A stretch of 64,000 nt of DNA, taken from contig NC_083346.1 in NCBI RefSeq assembly GCF_019175385.1, positions 87,000,543-87,064,542 of the forward strand. The letters are read 5' to 3'. Source of the stretch: Lycium barbarum. Its lineage: Eukaryota > Streptophyta > Magnoliopsida > Solanales > Solanaceae. Shown here in pieces: positions 1 through 11,276 of the stretch. Numbering within the stretch: position 1 is the stretch's first letter; every line of letters begins with the position of its first letter. The position numbers and the translations under genes were made by a program. The notes under the pieces were generated by a model. It worked only from the letters and a program-made list of their open reading frames with translations, was not told the DNA's origin and searched no databases.

Positions 1-3000
1 AGCAAGATCAAAACAACATGGTCACGGAGAAAGATAATATAGCTATAATATCAAATATGGAAAGACTTGGGCAGATAAATGGACGACGCATGATCATGAC
101 AAAGGCACATAAGCTGCGATACTCGCGGGAGAGGGGGGGGGGGGGGGGGGGGAGGAGGGGTGGAAATCAGTACCAAACATGCCACCATGAGATAACTAGA
201 GCATCTTTTCTTATTACAAATAAGAAGAGCATATAGAATCAAACAAACACAGGGATATGGAAGGGAAAGGGGGCAACTAATGTACTCTCAGGGATAAGTA
301 AACAAAACCAGATAAAGGGAAAGCAAGCAAAATGTGCACCTCTACCTATCCTTCTATCCCTGCCTCTTATTTGTTTTTTAAACTCATATGCACAACTACT
401 CTTTATTCAGGTCAAAGCCAGAATCAACGATACTAGTTCAATGCTAACTCTAAGCTTGGGGAGGGGAGTCTCACTAATCCTAGGGGGTAGGATCTATGTG
501 GTTTCCAGAATTCTTGGCAATGAACCTCAGCCCCACAGACCACAAGAGTGCCATCAGGCCTCTTATTTGAAAGAGACTGTTGTAAACCAGGTTGGGCCTG
601 GCTTTCTTTTTCTCTTTTCCCTAAGGCCTCTTTAAAAGGTCTTTCTTAAGTCATGTGGCTTGGTTCATTTCCAGCCTTCTCTATGGTCACATGGAGTTTT
701 GTTTCTCTCCAGACTTACCTAGCCTAGGACTTGTTATAAAAGGGTTCCAAAATGCACATATTCAAACAGACAGACCTATCCATTTATTAAGGTCCAACCA
801 TTTCCCAGAGAAAAATAAGGCATGGTCAAACTAGTTCAAGTGATAGCATATATCTCATCTCAACTAACCTCAAGGGCAAACATGACCAAACCAATATCAA
901 AACAAGCATAGCATTCTCACATAAAAGGGCTTAGGGAAGGTCTTGCAAACATTCAAGGCTCATGACAGCATTTACAACTTTAGAGCGCATATTCAAAAAC
1001 TGGCATCTTTTAAAACTTACCTCTCTTTTATCAACTCAAGCATATAATAGACTGGTCCATTAGTCAGAGTTACTATTTAACAAATAAATGAGCTTTGAAA
1101 ACCTTTGTTAAGGAAAAGAGATTCCCATAAGGGTAAGTCATATGGGAACTTAGTCAAAAAGCCTTAAAATAATTTTGAATCTTAGAAATGACCTTTCAAC
1201 ATACTTAGACTAACCAGAAGTTTTTCTTAAAGAACAAAAGGAAAGGAAAAGAAGGCAAGAATAGATTTATGGCATGATCATAGTTTGACAAACAAGGGAT
1301 TCAATCATCACATAGGGAACAAGTTTCAATCAATAAACCAAAGTGGCAAAGTCTCAAACATCAGTCATGGATAAACAAGCTAAGAAAAGATGAAAAAAAA
1401 AGGCACATGGCCAACAACAAAAGCAAATGGCAAGTAACACAGTTGACATATAGTTTTCTCATGGTCTGGACTCATACTAATATAATACACTCATCAGTCC
1501 CACTTTCTTGCACAAAACCAGTTTAAGCAATAGGACTCCAAAAAAAAAAAACTCCTCAGATAAAGGAAGACACACTTTCAAGAGACATGGCAGAAATCAC
1601 ACATACTTGGACTTTTCAGACATTAACATCAGTTCATTTGATTCTAGGTGTATCTTCCCCCATTCCTCCTTTTAGACATAGCTAGGTTGTTCTTCCCTAT
1701 CTAAGGCCTTTGTGAGTCCCACGGTCATGAGGAGTAGGTCAAAAAGATGAAAGAAACAGTTTCAGGCCCCTGAAAGGGAAACAGGATAGGGTGGGGTCAT
1801 CACCTCCCCATCTCCTTTTCCTGAGTCTCCTTTCAGCCAAAAGGGATTCTGGGCCCCACTGGTCACTACCTCCAATTCATGCCCAGGCTCGCCTTTTCCT
1901 CTCCTAAAACTCTTTCCCCCATCCTATGGCCTCATCTTAATCTTCCAGTGACAATACTAGAGGCCCTAGGTAGGTTCAAAACCACCTAACTCTGTCACAA
2001 CTCCTACAATGAACCCATGAAACTATGTCCAACTTTTAAATACTTTTGTTGCCAAATTCAAACATGGAGCACTAGGAACAGACCCACCACGAACATATAG
2101 CAAACAATGACCAACTAGTGTTCCTAAACACTTCAAACCAAAATATAATCAGGAAAGGACCTTTGCCCTTAACCATATTGCATTTTAAATGAAAACACAC
2201 ATTTCCTTTGCCATCAGGATCAAATCACACAGAGAGAAACAACAACAGACTTCAATCCATTATTCTGGCCTTATCATTACTTCTTTTAAAATAACTTAGT
2301 TCACAACATCCAAAAGGAAATACAAAAGCATCCAAGGAAGCCACACAAAGACACAATAAGCAAAAACTTATGTCCAGGTTCCCATTAACCCTTTTCCCTT
2401 TTTATCCTTTATCTTTACAGTTATCATAACTAGGTGATCAATCGCAAAGACAAGATTTTTCTATACACCACACATTCATGGCTATTCCCACACATGGTGG
2501 GCCAAAGCAGACTCCCACATAAGCACATACTCCTTGTCAAACTATCAATCTTTAAACCCCTTGCCATTTTTCAGATTAGATACATCTCATTATTAGGTTA
2601 AGGCAAAACATGAAAATTATCTTCTTGACAAGCCTGTTAAACTAAGTGATTGCCCATTTTAACCAGACATAGACCATCTTAGAACTACTCTGAACTCAGT
2701 TCATTATAGCAACATTAGAGACCTTTTAGGCCCAACCCAAGCACCTACATATTCCACAAGTTCTACTCAGAGGTAGGTTCAGCAAGTTCCCATACTTACC
2801 ATAAGCATAACAATCAGTCAAATGCAAGCCAAATAAATACTTTGATCAAGTTTAAATCCCTTCCCCCCAGAAGCATTATTCAAGACCTCTATCTTAACAT
2901 ATACCAATGTGACCCAAAATACCAAGTTTCCAACCAAACATATTTCACTTAAATGAGACAAACAAAGATCATACCAACCAAAGCACTTAATCCACTTGTA

Positions 3001-3109
3001 GCCACCAACACCCTCAAGGCCAAACATATCACCAAGTAGAACAAATAGAATCCCACAAAAAGCTCACAGTATACTTTCAATGTTTAAAACCAAGACACAT
3101 TATTAAATA

Positions 3110-4140
3110 GGACAGACATGATCAGACTAAGTCCAATGCATATCAAAACTCCAACTGATGTGATTCTTCGAGTTAACAAAGAACCAATCGACCAGGATAT
3201 TGTTCTTGAAGCGATTGATGGGCAGAATTCAAGAAACGAACGTAAATTGGGCTATACTTCTCGGAATTATGTGATTTCAAGACGAGGAGAAAAATGACGA
3301 TTTGAACTATAAAAATGGCTCTTGAATCGTTTAAAACAAGTAAATATTAAGGGTACAATGATGGAAACAAAATTAGGGTTCTAGGTATAAAATAGAACGA
3401 AATTGTTTACAAGAAACGTGTTCTTGAATGATCAAGAGCCAACAAAGTTCCTAAGTCACCACTTGAAATCATCTTACGTGGTAAAGAAACACCACACGCT
3501 ATTGAAAACAAGATAAAGACTATCACCACCTTTCTTGAAACCAAAAACAAGGATAAAGAACAAGAAATAGAGAAAATAACTCTATTGTAAAATTTAGGTT
3601 TATGCTAAAAACGTGAATAGTGTTTAACAAAGAATAAGAACCCTTTTTATAGGCCTAGGGTCCCTTCTTTGATGACTACAAATTCCTATTCTACTCTAGA
3701 AAGGAAATAGCTAAAAACAAGGAAAGTAAAATCCCTATTCTACAAGGAAAGGGGAAAGTAAAACCTACTAGAAAAAGGAAAACAACTAATCCTAATTTAA
3801 GAAGGAAATAATTTTAACTTGGCTTCTTGGGCTTGAAATCGTCCTTGGGCTTCTTTAATTTGAAGACAAGTCCACATACCAATTCTTGGGTTCACAAGAG
3901 CTTGTTCTTGACGCCCTAAATAACAAAAGCCCAATATAACTTCTTGATTTTCATCACCAACTTCCAAACAAACACAGGATTAAACAGGACAAACCATGAT
4001 CAGACTAGGTCTAATTCATATCAGACTTTCAACTTCAAAACAAACACATGATTAAGTAGGACAAGTAATGGTCAAACCAGGTCTAATTCATATTAGACTT
4101 TCAACATCCAAACAAACATATTACCAAATAAATTAGTCAG
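3110..4140. repeat. Degenerate ~75-bp tandem repeat, split by a solo LTR
   Basis: Three imperfect units share the pattern gacaRRcatgatcagac...gtctaattcatatcagactttcaac...ccaaacaaacac. They begin near 3111, 3987 and 4060. The first unit is broken at 3155/3957 by the 801-bp insertion. Removing that insertion restores the unit phase. Confidence 0.6.
3156..3956 (-). mobile_element. Solo LTR, 801 bp, with 5-bp target duplication
   Basis: The block begins TGATG and ends CATCA, an inverted terminal pair of LTR type. It is flanked by the 5-bp direct repeat CCAAC (3151-3155 and 3957-3961). On the minus strand a TATAAAAAGG box lies at 3642-3651, about 300 bp from the 5' end, which suggests minus orientation. 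There is no coding frame, PBS or polypurine tract, so this is an LTR left after LTR-LTR recombination. The superfamily is not certain. The flanks rejoin into the surrounding ~75-bp repeat. Confidence 0.75.
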
Positions 4141-4450
4141 CACCAGATCAGACATCTCACTTTAATAAGCCTTTAACCCCCCGCGCCTTTTGAGTTAACC
4201 TTCAAACCAAGACACATTTCCAAATGGACACAACCAAGAATGTAAGTCAAGTAAATCACTTAAAGACCCTATAACTTCAAAACCAACCCCTGAACCAAAC
4301 CTATCACATGGGACACATGGGACTAAACCCATCACGATACTGGACAGACCCTTTTGACTTTAATTCAAAGCACAAAACTCATTACATCAAACAAACATCT
4401 TAACTTAGGCTACATTATAGACCCCACATAAAACACTTAGTTATATTTAA

Positions 4451-5075
4451 ACAAGCATGATAAGACAAAAACCTAAATGGAAATCCAAATCAAACAAACA
4501 TCATCAGCTTAAATTGTAGTTTAAGCCACACTTAATACTCTTAATCACAATTAAACAAGCATGATCTAGACAGAAAATCTAAATGGAAATGCCTAATCAA
4601 AACAACATATCAACTAAGACTTTATTCCAAACCACACACAGTACAGTTCACACATTAGACAAACATGATCTAGACAAAAATCCAAGTGAGAAGGCCAACT
4701 CAAACCAGCATATCAGCTTGAAGCTATATCCTAAACCACACATAAAAAAACCTAATCATATTAAACAAACATGACATAAACAGAAATTCTAAATGGAAAT
4801 CTAAATCAAAACAAGCCTGTCAGCTTAAACTATATTCTAAGCCCACATAATCCCATTGAATAAGCATAATATAGATAGAAATCTAAATAGAAGCCTCATC
4901 AAACAAGCACATTAGCTTAAACTCCATTCTAGACTACATAATCACATAACAAGCATGATACAAACAGAAGTCTAAAAGGGAAGCCACATCAAACAAGCAC
5001 ATTAGCTTAAACTTCATTCTAAACCACACATAATCACATAAATAAGCATAATATAAACAGATCCAAATACAAAGG
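4451..5075. repeat. Degenerate ~90-105-bp tandem repeat, about seven units
   Basis: Units begin with variants of acaagcatgatctagacagaaatctaaatgg, near 4451, 4555, 4660, 4765, 4859, 4947 and 5040. Each continues with a caaacaagcacatYagcttaaact-like middle. Divergence between units is high, so this is an old minisatellite within the LTR-derived block. Confidence 0.65.
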
Positions 5076-6652
5076 CAATAAACAAAAAGGTCTTTACCTT
5101 TGCGAGTGCAACTGGGGGCAAACGATGGACTTGGATACATCTATGCTTCCAATGCCCAAACTCAAGCCACCAACACCACAAAGCAAATAAAAGACAGAAA
5201 ATTTAGAACTAAAAAACTAAACCCTTAGGCTAAACTTAAAATTTTGACTGATGGAACTCTTAAAACTTTGAACATTGTAATTTTCAAGCCTTTCTCGGTT
5301 TCCAACTCTTTTTCTTTGAACAAATGGGGTTCTATTTATAGAACCCCTAAAATACATCTCAGAATTGCAACAAATGAGATGGGAATTGCAAATTATACAA
5401 GTCTTTACTCACAAATCCAACACACGATCCAGATTCGAGGTAAAAACGAAATCAATGGCTCAAAATGCTTCAGCACTAACAATAATGACGGAAAATATAA
5501 AGAAATGGGGGTTTGTACCTTTAGGGGGCTGTTTAGCCTGGTTTTGTGGAGAGAAGGTCGAAACCATTAATGCTTCGTCCTCTCCCTCACGCTATACACC
5601 CACTACGATGGGACACGACCAAAAAAACAAGCGGGTGGTTGAAGGAGCAGTGGGGCGGCGCTAGGGTTTTACCCCTAGCCGCCTCCCCCTATTCTCTTTT
5701 GCAAAACGACCCCTAGGGTCTGTAAATGAAATGAGGGGAGGAGTATATTATCCACCCCCCCCCCCCCCCTTTTTAATCGATATTGGACCGGGTCTGGTCC
5801 TTTTTTGGATTGGGCCTGGTCCTTTTTTTTTTAATTAAAACGATTGGTCCATGGACATATATACATATATGCACCATGTATATTGGTATATACATGATGT
5901 GTATTTATATGTATGGAGGGTCGAGGATAAATATCCCAAAAAAATAAATTATTAGCCTATTAGGACTTAATTAATTTAAAACACGACTCATTAAAAATCA
6001 TTTTGCAGATACTGGTTCTAAATTAATCAACCAGATAATTTACTAATTAATCAACTACGCAAACACACACGGAATCGAGGTTTAAGGGGTAAAATGGTCA
6101 ATTCTTTTAATTACTTAAAGTGCCTTGGACAATAAAATGGAATAAATTACTCATTAATCTAATTGTCCTTGATTTAATTAATTAAGTAAATAATTATTCA
6201 GAAGGGTTTTGCCTTTGATTAATTTTAATAAAAATATTCCTTGAATGTTATAAAAACCCTAATTTATTTCCAAAAAATTTAAAAATATCCTGGAGATTTC
6301 TTTATTAATTTAAAGGGGTGAAATATTATCCCAAATAATTTCATGAAAAATTACCTAGACCCTTTAGGGCGCGCATCTGGTTTTATTTATTGTCCAAAGG
6401 CTCCGAGCACTTAAAATGAATTGCGGGAGGTCAAAAATTAGGTGTCAACACACACTTTGCTGTTTTGGGTGTTGACAGAGAAAAATATTGTTTTCACTTC
6501 TTAAACTTTCACTAAGCTAAGGGAAAAAAAAGATATATATATATAACTCCTCCCCATAGTTGAAACGTGAGATCCACATATATGCCCCTTTAATTTTGCA
6601 CTTATTTTTACTTCTCAATAGATATACTTCAACCAAAGTGAGACAAGAACAT

Positions 6653-6871
6653 GGTTTCGTCGTCCACCTCCAACTCATGTTCTTTTTTTTAAAAAAAAAG
6701 TGGACCCCATATTAAAAAAATCAAGCAATATCAACAAAAAAAAAGTGAACCCCATATTAACAAAACAAGCAATATTAAAAAATAAAAAACGTGCACTCCA
6801 TATTAAAAAATCAAACAATATTCATGGAATTCCCAAAGTATCCCCATTAAGTCAATAATGGTGGATTCATT
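6653..6871 (+). repeat. Direct repeat copy 1 (pairs with 8171-8421)
   Basis: Shares its start, its internal ggaccccatatta subrepeats and its terminal aagtcaataatggtggattca with 8171-8421. Confidence 0.65.
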
Positions 6872-8170
6872 GCCACATGCGTATCAACCCATTAGTGGGA
6901 GTAATTGAAATTATTGTACAGCAAAAAACGTGGACCCCATATTATTGCTTTTCTTTAAAAGGTTAAGTAACCAAACCATACAATTTCCTTTTTTTTCTTA
7001 TATTAGCTTGAGATCTAATCTAGATATTTAACTGTTGTATTTGTTATTCCTCCATGTCATTTATTTGTTATGTTCACTAAAATAAATATACTTAAAATAT
7101 TTATATTTTAAAATAAGATAGAATTTAATTACTTTTTCATTTTTATTCTTACTCTAATAAATGTGAAAAGAGATTAATGTCATAAAAGAAAAAATAATAT
7201 TAAATGGCGATCAAATAATAAATAAGGTAAATTAGTCAAATTATAATTCTAATTGGCGTTTCCTTAAAAAAACGTGCAAAAGAGTAAAATGACCTAAACC
7301 AAGAATATTCACCAAAAATTGAAAAATAGTAGTTCTTCGTTTAAATAGAAAATCATACTTCTACTTTGTTTCGTTTTAAACATGTAAATTAATTTATAAT
7401 TTGAATTAGAATTATCCAAATCAAAATTTGATAAAAAAATAATAAGTATTATTTAGGTCCAACCTACATACATTAACAGTGGAATATTTTATACCTTTAA
7501 ATTAATCGAATTAAAATTCAAAGTATCAACTGGTGCTTAAATATTGCTATTGTTTTGTCTCAACGAGAGGAAAATAGTTTCCTTTTAAACAAGTCTCCTC
7601 TTTTAAAAAGTATTAATAAATTTTTGCAAACTTTGTATTCGTAGCAAACACTAATATGATAAAGTTTTGGATACGGAGCACAAACTACAATGTTATATTA
7701 ATCTAGTGTATATATATCACTATCCAAATACAACTACATACACATAGATACACTATAATCCAAAGTGTGCGGACGGGCATACGTCAGCATGAGTTTGGAC
7801 GTGGTTTCGTCGTCTAACTCCAACTCATGAAAAAAAAAAATACTACTCATGTTGAAAAAAAATAAGGTGGGGATCCACATGTGTCCTGTGAGTGACAAAA
7901 TATTTACCCGAAATGACTCATATTTTTAGTATTACCCAAAATTACCCTTTTATACATTATTATACACTTTTATATAAGATTAACACATTATTTACAGTAA
8001 GTGTATAATGTTGTATATTGTGCGTATAAACACTATTGTAAAAAAAGTTGGCTATACAGATGTATATTTAAAATATAACTACGTGGATGTAATACTTTAT
8101 GCTGGTTTGTATATTATTGAAATATTTAACCATATTATTTTATTACTAATATATTAGAAGCATAGGAGGT

Positions 8171-8421
8171 GGTTTGGTCGTCCACCTCCAACTCATGTAA
8201 AAATAAAAAATAAAAATGGACCCCATATTAAAAAATTAATTAATATCTAAAAAAACAAAAAAGGTAAACCCCATATTAAAAAATCAAGCAATATAAAAAT
8301 AGTGGACCTCATATTAAAAAATCAAGCAATATCAAAAAAAGTAGACCCAATATTAAAAAATCAAAAAATATTCATGTAATTCCTAAAGTATCCCCCATTA
8401 AGTCAATAATGATGGATTCAT
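8171..8421 (+). repeat. Direct repeat copy 2 (pairs with 6653-6871)
   Basis: Same segment as 6653-6871 with one extra internal subrepeat. Three to four ~40-bp units of the form gtRgacccNatattaaaaaatcaa are visible. Confidence 0.65.
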
Positions 8422-9312
8422 TCAGTTGGATTTCTATACCACACGCTACATTTGCAGCATTTTTGAATGACTGTCCAAAAAAAGTGGCCCCCATTAAACA
8501 TTAATGTGGCAGTCTCTTACTTATCTCTCCTTCTAATCTCCATAGCTTTTTAGTACTCCTGTAGTACTAATATTCAATAGACAGAGAAAGTACAGGTAAG
8601 GATTACCTTTTCAAAAGTATTTCTGAATATATTATTATCAAGCTTCATTTTTTAAAAGTTACTATTACAACTTATTACATTTTGTAGTTCCATGAGTGAT
8701 ATCTTATCTCACCAACTGTAATTCTATAATCAAATTAATTGAATATTGTTACAACTGATAAAATAAATTATTAGGATATTTATTGCAGTACTGTTTAATA
8801 TCCTAAAATGAAACTAAGATGAGTATTACATTCTCAAAAGGCATTTTCCAGTGTCTTAAGTTTCTAATTATATATGGAGCACCATAATAGCCAAAATAAT
8901 TTACTAGTACATACTTATGATAGGTTAAGTAAAAAAGGGATATAAATCTTATATCGCATCTATGCCCATGTTATATGACACAATATACATAATCACCATA
9001 TGTATAAAAAGTTTCATGTTTTAGCCTAGGGGAATGGTAATTCAAATGACGTTTCCGTATTTTGAAGTAGTTAAAAATTCAATAAGTTTTGAAATTCTGA
9101 TTCAAATTTGATTAACGTGTAGTTTAAAAAGTGTCTATTAGCCTTTTTCTTAAATGAAGTCATATAAACTAAAACAAAGAAATAATATCATGACATAAAT
9201 TATTGAACCCGTGCTCCCAAAATTTCTATCTTTACATATGTGACTTTAAAAAAATGTTGTAAAATATATCAATTCTTTTTATAATTGCATAAAAATAAAA
9301 TTATAAATATAT

Positions 9313-9348
9313 GTTGGGCTCGTGTTGACACGGGCTCTGATATCTAGT
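9313..9348 (+). mobile_element. Helitron-like 3' terminus
   Basis: A short hairpin (cgtgttgacacg within gggctcgtgttgacacgggc) is followed about 8 nt later by CTAG at 9344-9347 and then T. Hairpin plus CTRR-T is the hallmark of a Helitron 3' end. No 5' TC end was located. Confidence 0.45.
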
Positions 9349-9359
9349 ATAATAAATAG

Positions 9360-9963
9360 ATAGTGGCCAGTGGGGTCCTCTCTAGAATAATCATGACTTG
9401 CCACCTCACCTTTACAATATTTTGTCACTAACTTCCCTTACTCCCATGGAAGCCACGTGGAAAGGTAACTCTATTTGTTACCTTTCTACTAATTAATGTA
9501 GTAGCTTTATCTCTACTGCACTTAACAATAATATTTTTATTTAACACACTTCATATACTCGTTATCATAATCATGTGGTATAACTTTAGTTCATAACCTC
9601 TTTATACACATATCAAATATTATTCCCAACTACCATTATCACACTTTTAAGTGCTAAATCATTTCAAGACTTTATCTTTTTATACACTGACCTCTTTGTT
9701 TGCATACTTGAATATGACCAACATTCTTCGGGGCTCGGGTCTACTCACATATATCGAGCGGTTAAAATCTTAGCCCAAAAGTCTGGGGTATTACTTTGAT
9801 GAACTGATACTCTCCAATTCATTTAACCTCTAACCTTCACGACACTTACTTATCACTTGTTTAACATTACACAAGTACTTATAACCTAAAAAATAATCTT
9901 GTCCTTGAACTTATGTCTATTAACTTACAAAAACTCCAACGTATAAAAGTACGGGATGTAACA
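9360..9963 (-). mobile_element. Probable Gypsy LTR fragment
   Basis: Read on the minus strand from 9963, the sequence opens TGTTACATCCCGTACTTTTA. That is a typical plant Gypsy LTR start and similar in style to the LTR beginning at 63532. The other end is unclear. It abuts the truncated gag at 9964, so either this LTR or a deletion has cut that element. Confidence 0.35.
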
Positions 9964-11262
9964 TGAGAGATCCTGAACAAATGGCCCCCACCCCTAGAAG
10001 ACGAACCCCTGAAACTTCCAAACTAACGCATCCTCTTGTTGCTACCCCTACCATGAGCTTGGATCCTCACATACTCTACCTTAGTAGCATGATCAACCAT
10101 AGACTGGAATGATGACTCAGAAGCCACTAGTTGCATGGTAGCCAGCTTCAACGGAAGAACCAACCCCTTGACGAACCTCCTCACTCTATCTACCTCGGTG
10201 GGAAGTAATTGAACTGCATTACGGGCCAAGGAATAAAATTTGGACTCATACTAAGCGATCGGCATCCATCGCTACTCTAGACTGCTGAACTCATCTCTGT
10301 GTGTGTCCCTCAAAGTCCGAGGGATGTACTTCTCTAGAAATACCTAATAGAACTGGGTCCAAGTCAAGGGAGGTGACCCAGCTGGTCGACACTCAATAAA
10401 GGACCTCCACCACATCTTTGCGTCCCCATGCAACTGAAAGGAAACATAACTAACCCTATGAGACTCCACTAAACCCAACTTGTGCAGCCTCTCATGACTT
10501 TCAACAATGAAATAATAAGCAGCCTCTCCAAGGGTACCTTAAAACTCTTGAGGCTTCATTTTGGTAAACCCTGCAAATAGATCCTATTCCTCATGATTCA
10601 TAGTCGGGACAGCAACGGACCTAGGAGCAAATACGGGTGTTGGAATATCACCAATACAGGGTGCCACAGCTATGGCAGGCTATGCCCCGTGGGTCCGGTA
10701 CTGCTCTGAAGTCTGTCCCCCAGCTTTGATCTGAGACCCATCTGGTGTAGCTGGATGCATGCCCACTTGGGTCAACCCCTCAAGGAAACTCAAGATGCGA
10801 GCCATGGCATCTTGAAGAACGAGTGTGGAAATAACCTCTAGCTGAGCCTGGGCTGGTCCCAGCTCATCCTCCTCCATCCGCTAATCATCATGCTGAAACT
10901 CCGACTCGAGCGATAGGGATCTATCTCGGGCCTGGCCAGCCACGGGTGCTCTACCCTAGACCGGTGCTGCCCCACGACCTCTACCTCTACTATGACCTCT
11001 AGCTCGGCCACGAGGTCAGCTTTTAACGGCCTGTTCTGGTACCTCGTCTCTCGCGACCGTTGTACGTGTCTTCACTATATGTGGGATAATAGGAATAGAA
11101 GTCAGATACCAATTTGAATAAAGTAGCATGAAAGGAGTGAATGAAATGGAAGTTTCCTAAATGTCTTATAGCCTTTCGCAGATAAGTACGGAGCTCGTCG
11201 TACCAATTATCAACACTCTACTAAACATTGCTCTTGTACTTGTAAGACCGATGAACTTAAGG
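9964..11262 (-). pseudogene. Decayed Tekay/Del-type Gypsy gag
   Basis: Broken minus-strand frames fit a Gypsy Gag. An N-terminal low-complexity region with MEEDELGPAQAQL lies near 10877. A gag-core-like segment with LPTEVDRVRRFVKGL lies at about 10100-10230, much like the LPTEEERIRRSMKGL segment of the gag relic at 59.2-59.4 kb. Reading starts below a primer-binding site at 11263-11273. The frame has several stops and shifts, and the sequence ends at 9964 before any zinc knuckle, protease or RT. It belongs to the element whose 5' LTR is 11277-11716 plus 16849-18999. Confidence 0.65.
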
Positions 11263-11273
11263 CTCTGATACCA
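11263..11273 (-). other. Primer-binding site (tRNA-Met type)
   Basis: On the minus strand TGGTATCAGAG follows the LTR end after 3 nt. It is complementary to the 3' end of initiator tRNA-Met, as in Del/Tekay elements. Confidence 0.7.
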
Positions 11274-11276
11274 ACT

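Larger units (their letters stand above)
1..6449 (-). mobile_element. Long-LTR Gypsy (Tat/Ogre-like) LTR sequence, partial
   Basis: Read on the minus strand, this block starts at 6449 with TGTTGACACCTAATTTTTG. That is close to the first bases of the 5.1-kb solo LTR at 11717. About 0.8 kb in, both have a purine-rich stretch around a CGGCGCTAGGG/CTAGCGCCGCC motif, followed by kilobases of sequence that is T-rich in the element's own orientation. I see no long coding frame. The other LTR end is not visible and may lie outside the window. Assignment of 5080-6449 is fairly good by its terminus and layout; assignment of 1-3100 is by continuity only. A G20 run lies at 133-152. A solo LTR (3156-3956) and two degenerate tandem-repeat blocks lie inside. 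Confidence 0.5.
6450..9340. other. AT-rich non-coding stretch with direct repeats
   Basis: There is no long frame. Two ~220-250-bp direct repeats (6653-6871 and 8171-8421) share a gtccacctccaactcatg start. Both have internal ~40-bp subrepeats around ggaccccatatta and a shared end, aagtcaataatgRtggattca. A short third copy of the start lies at 7802-7829. The stretch ends in a Helitron-like 3' terminus, so it may be the body of a non-autonomous Helitron, but I could not place a 5' TC end. Confidence 0.45.

Noticed and set aside
5244..5664. Two overlapping frames of 99-108 aa
   Set aside because: They fall in LTR-derived sequence with no domain or codon signal.
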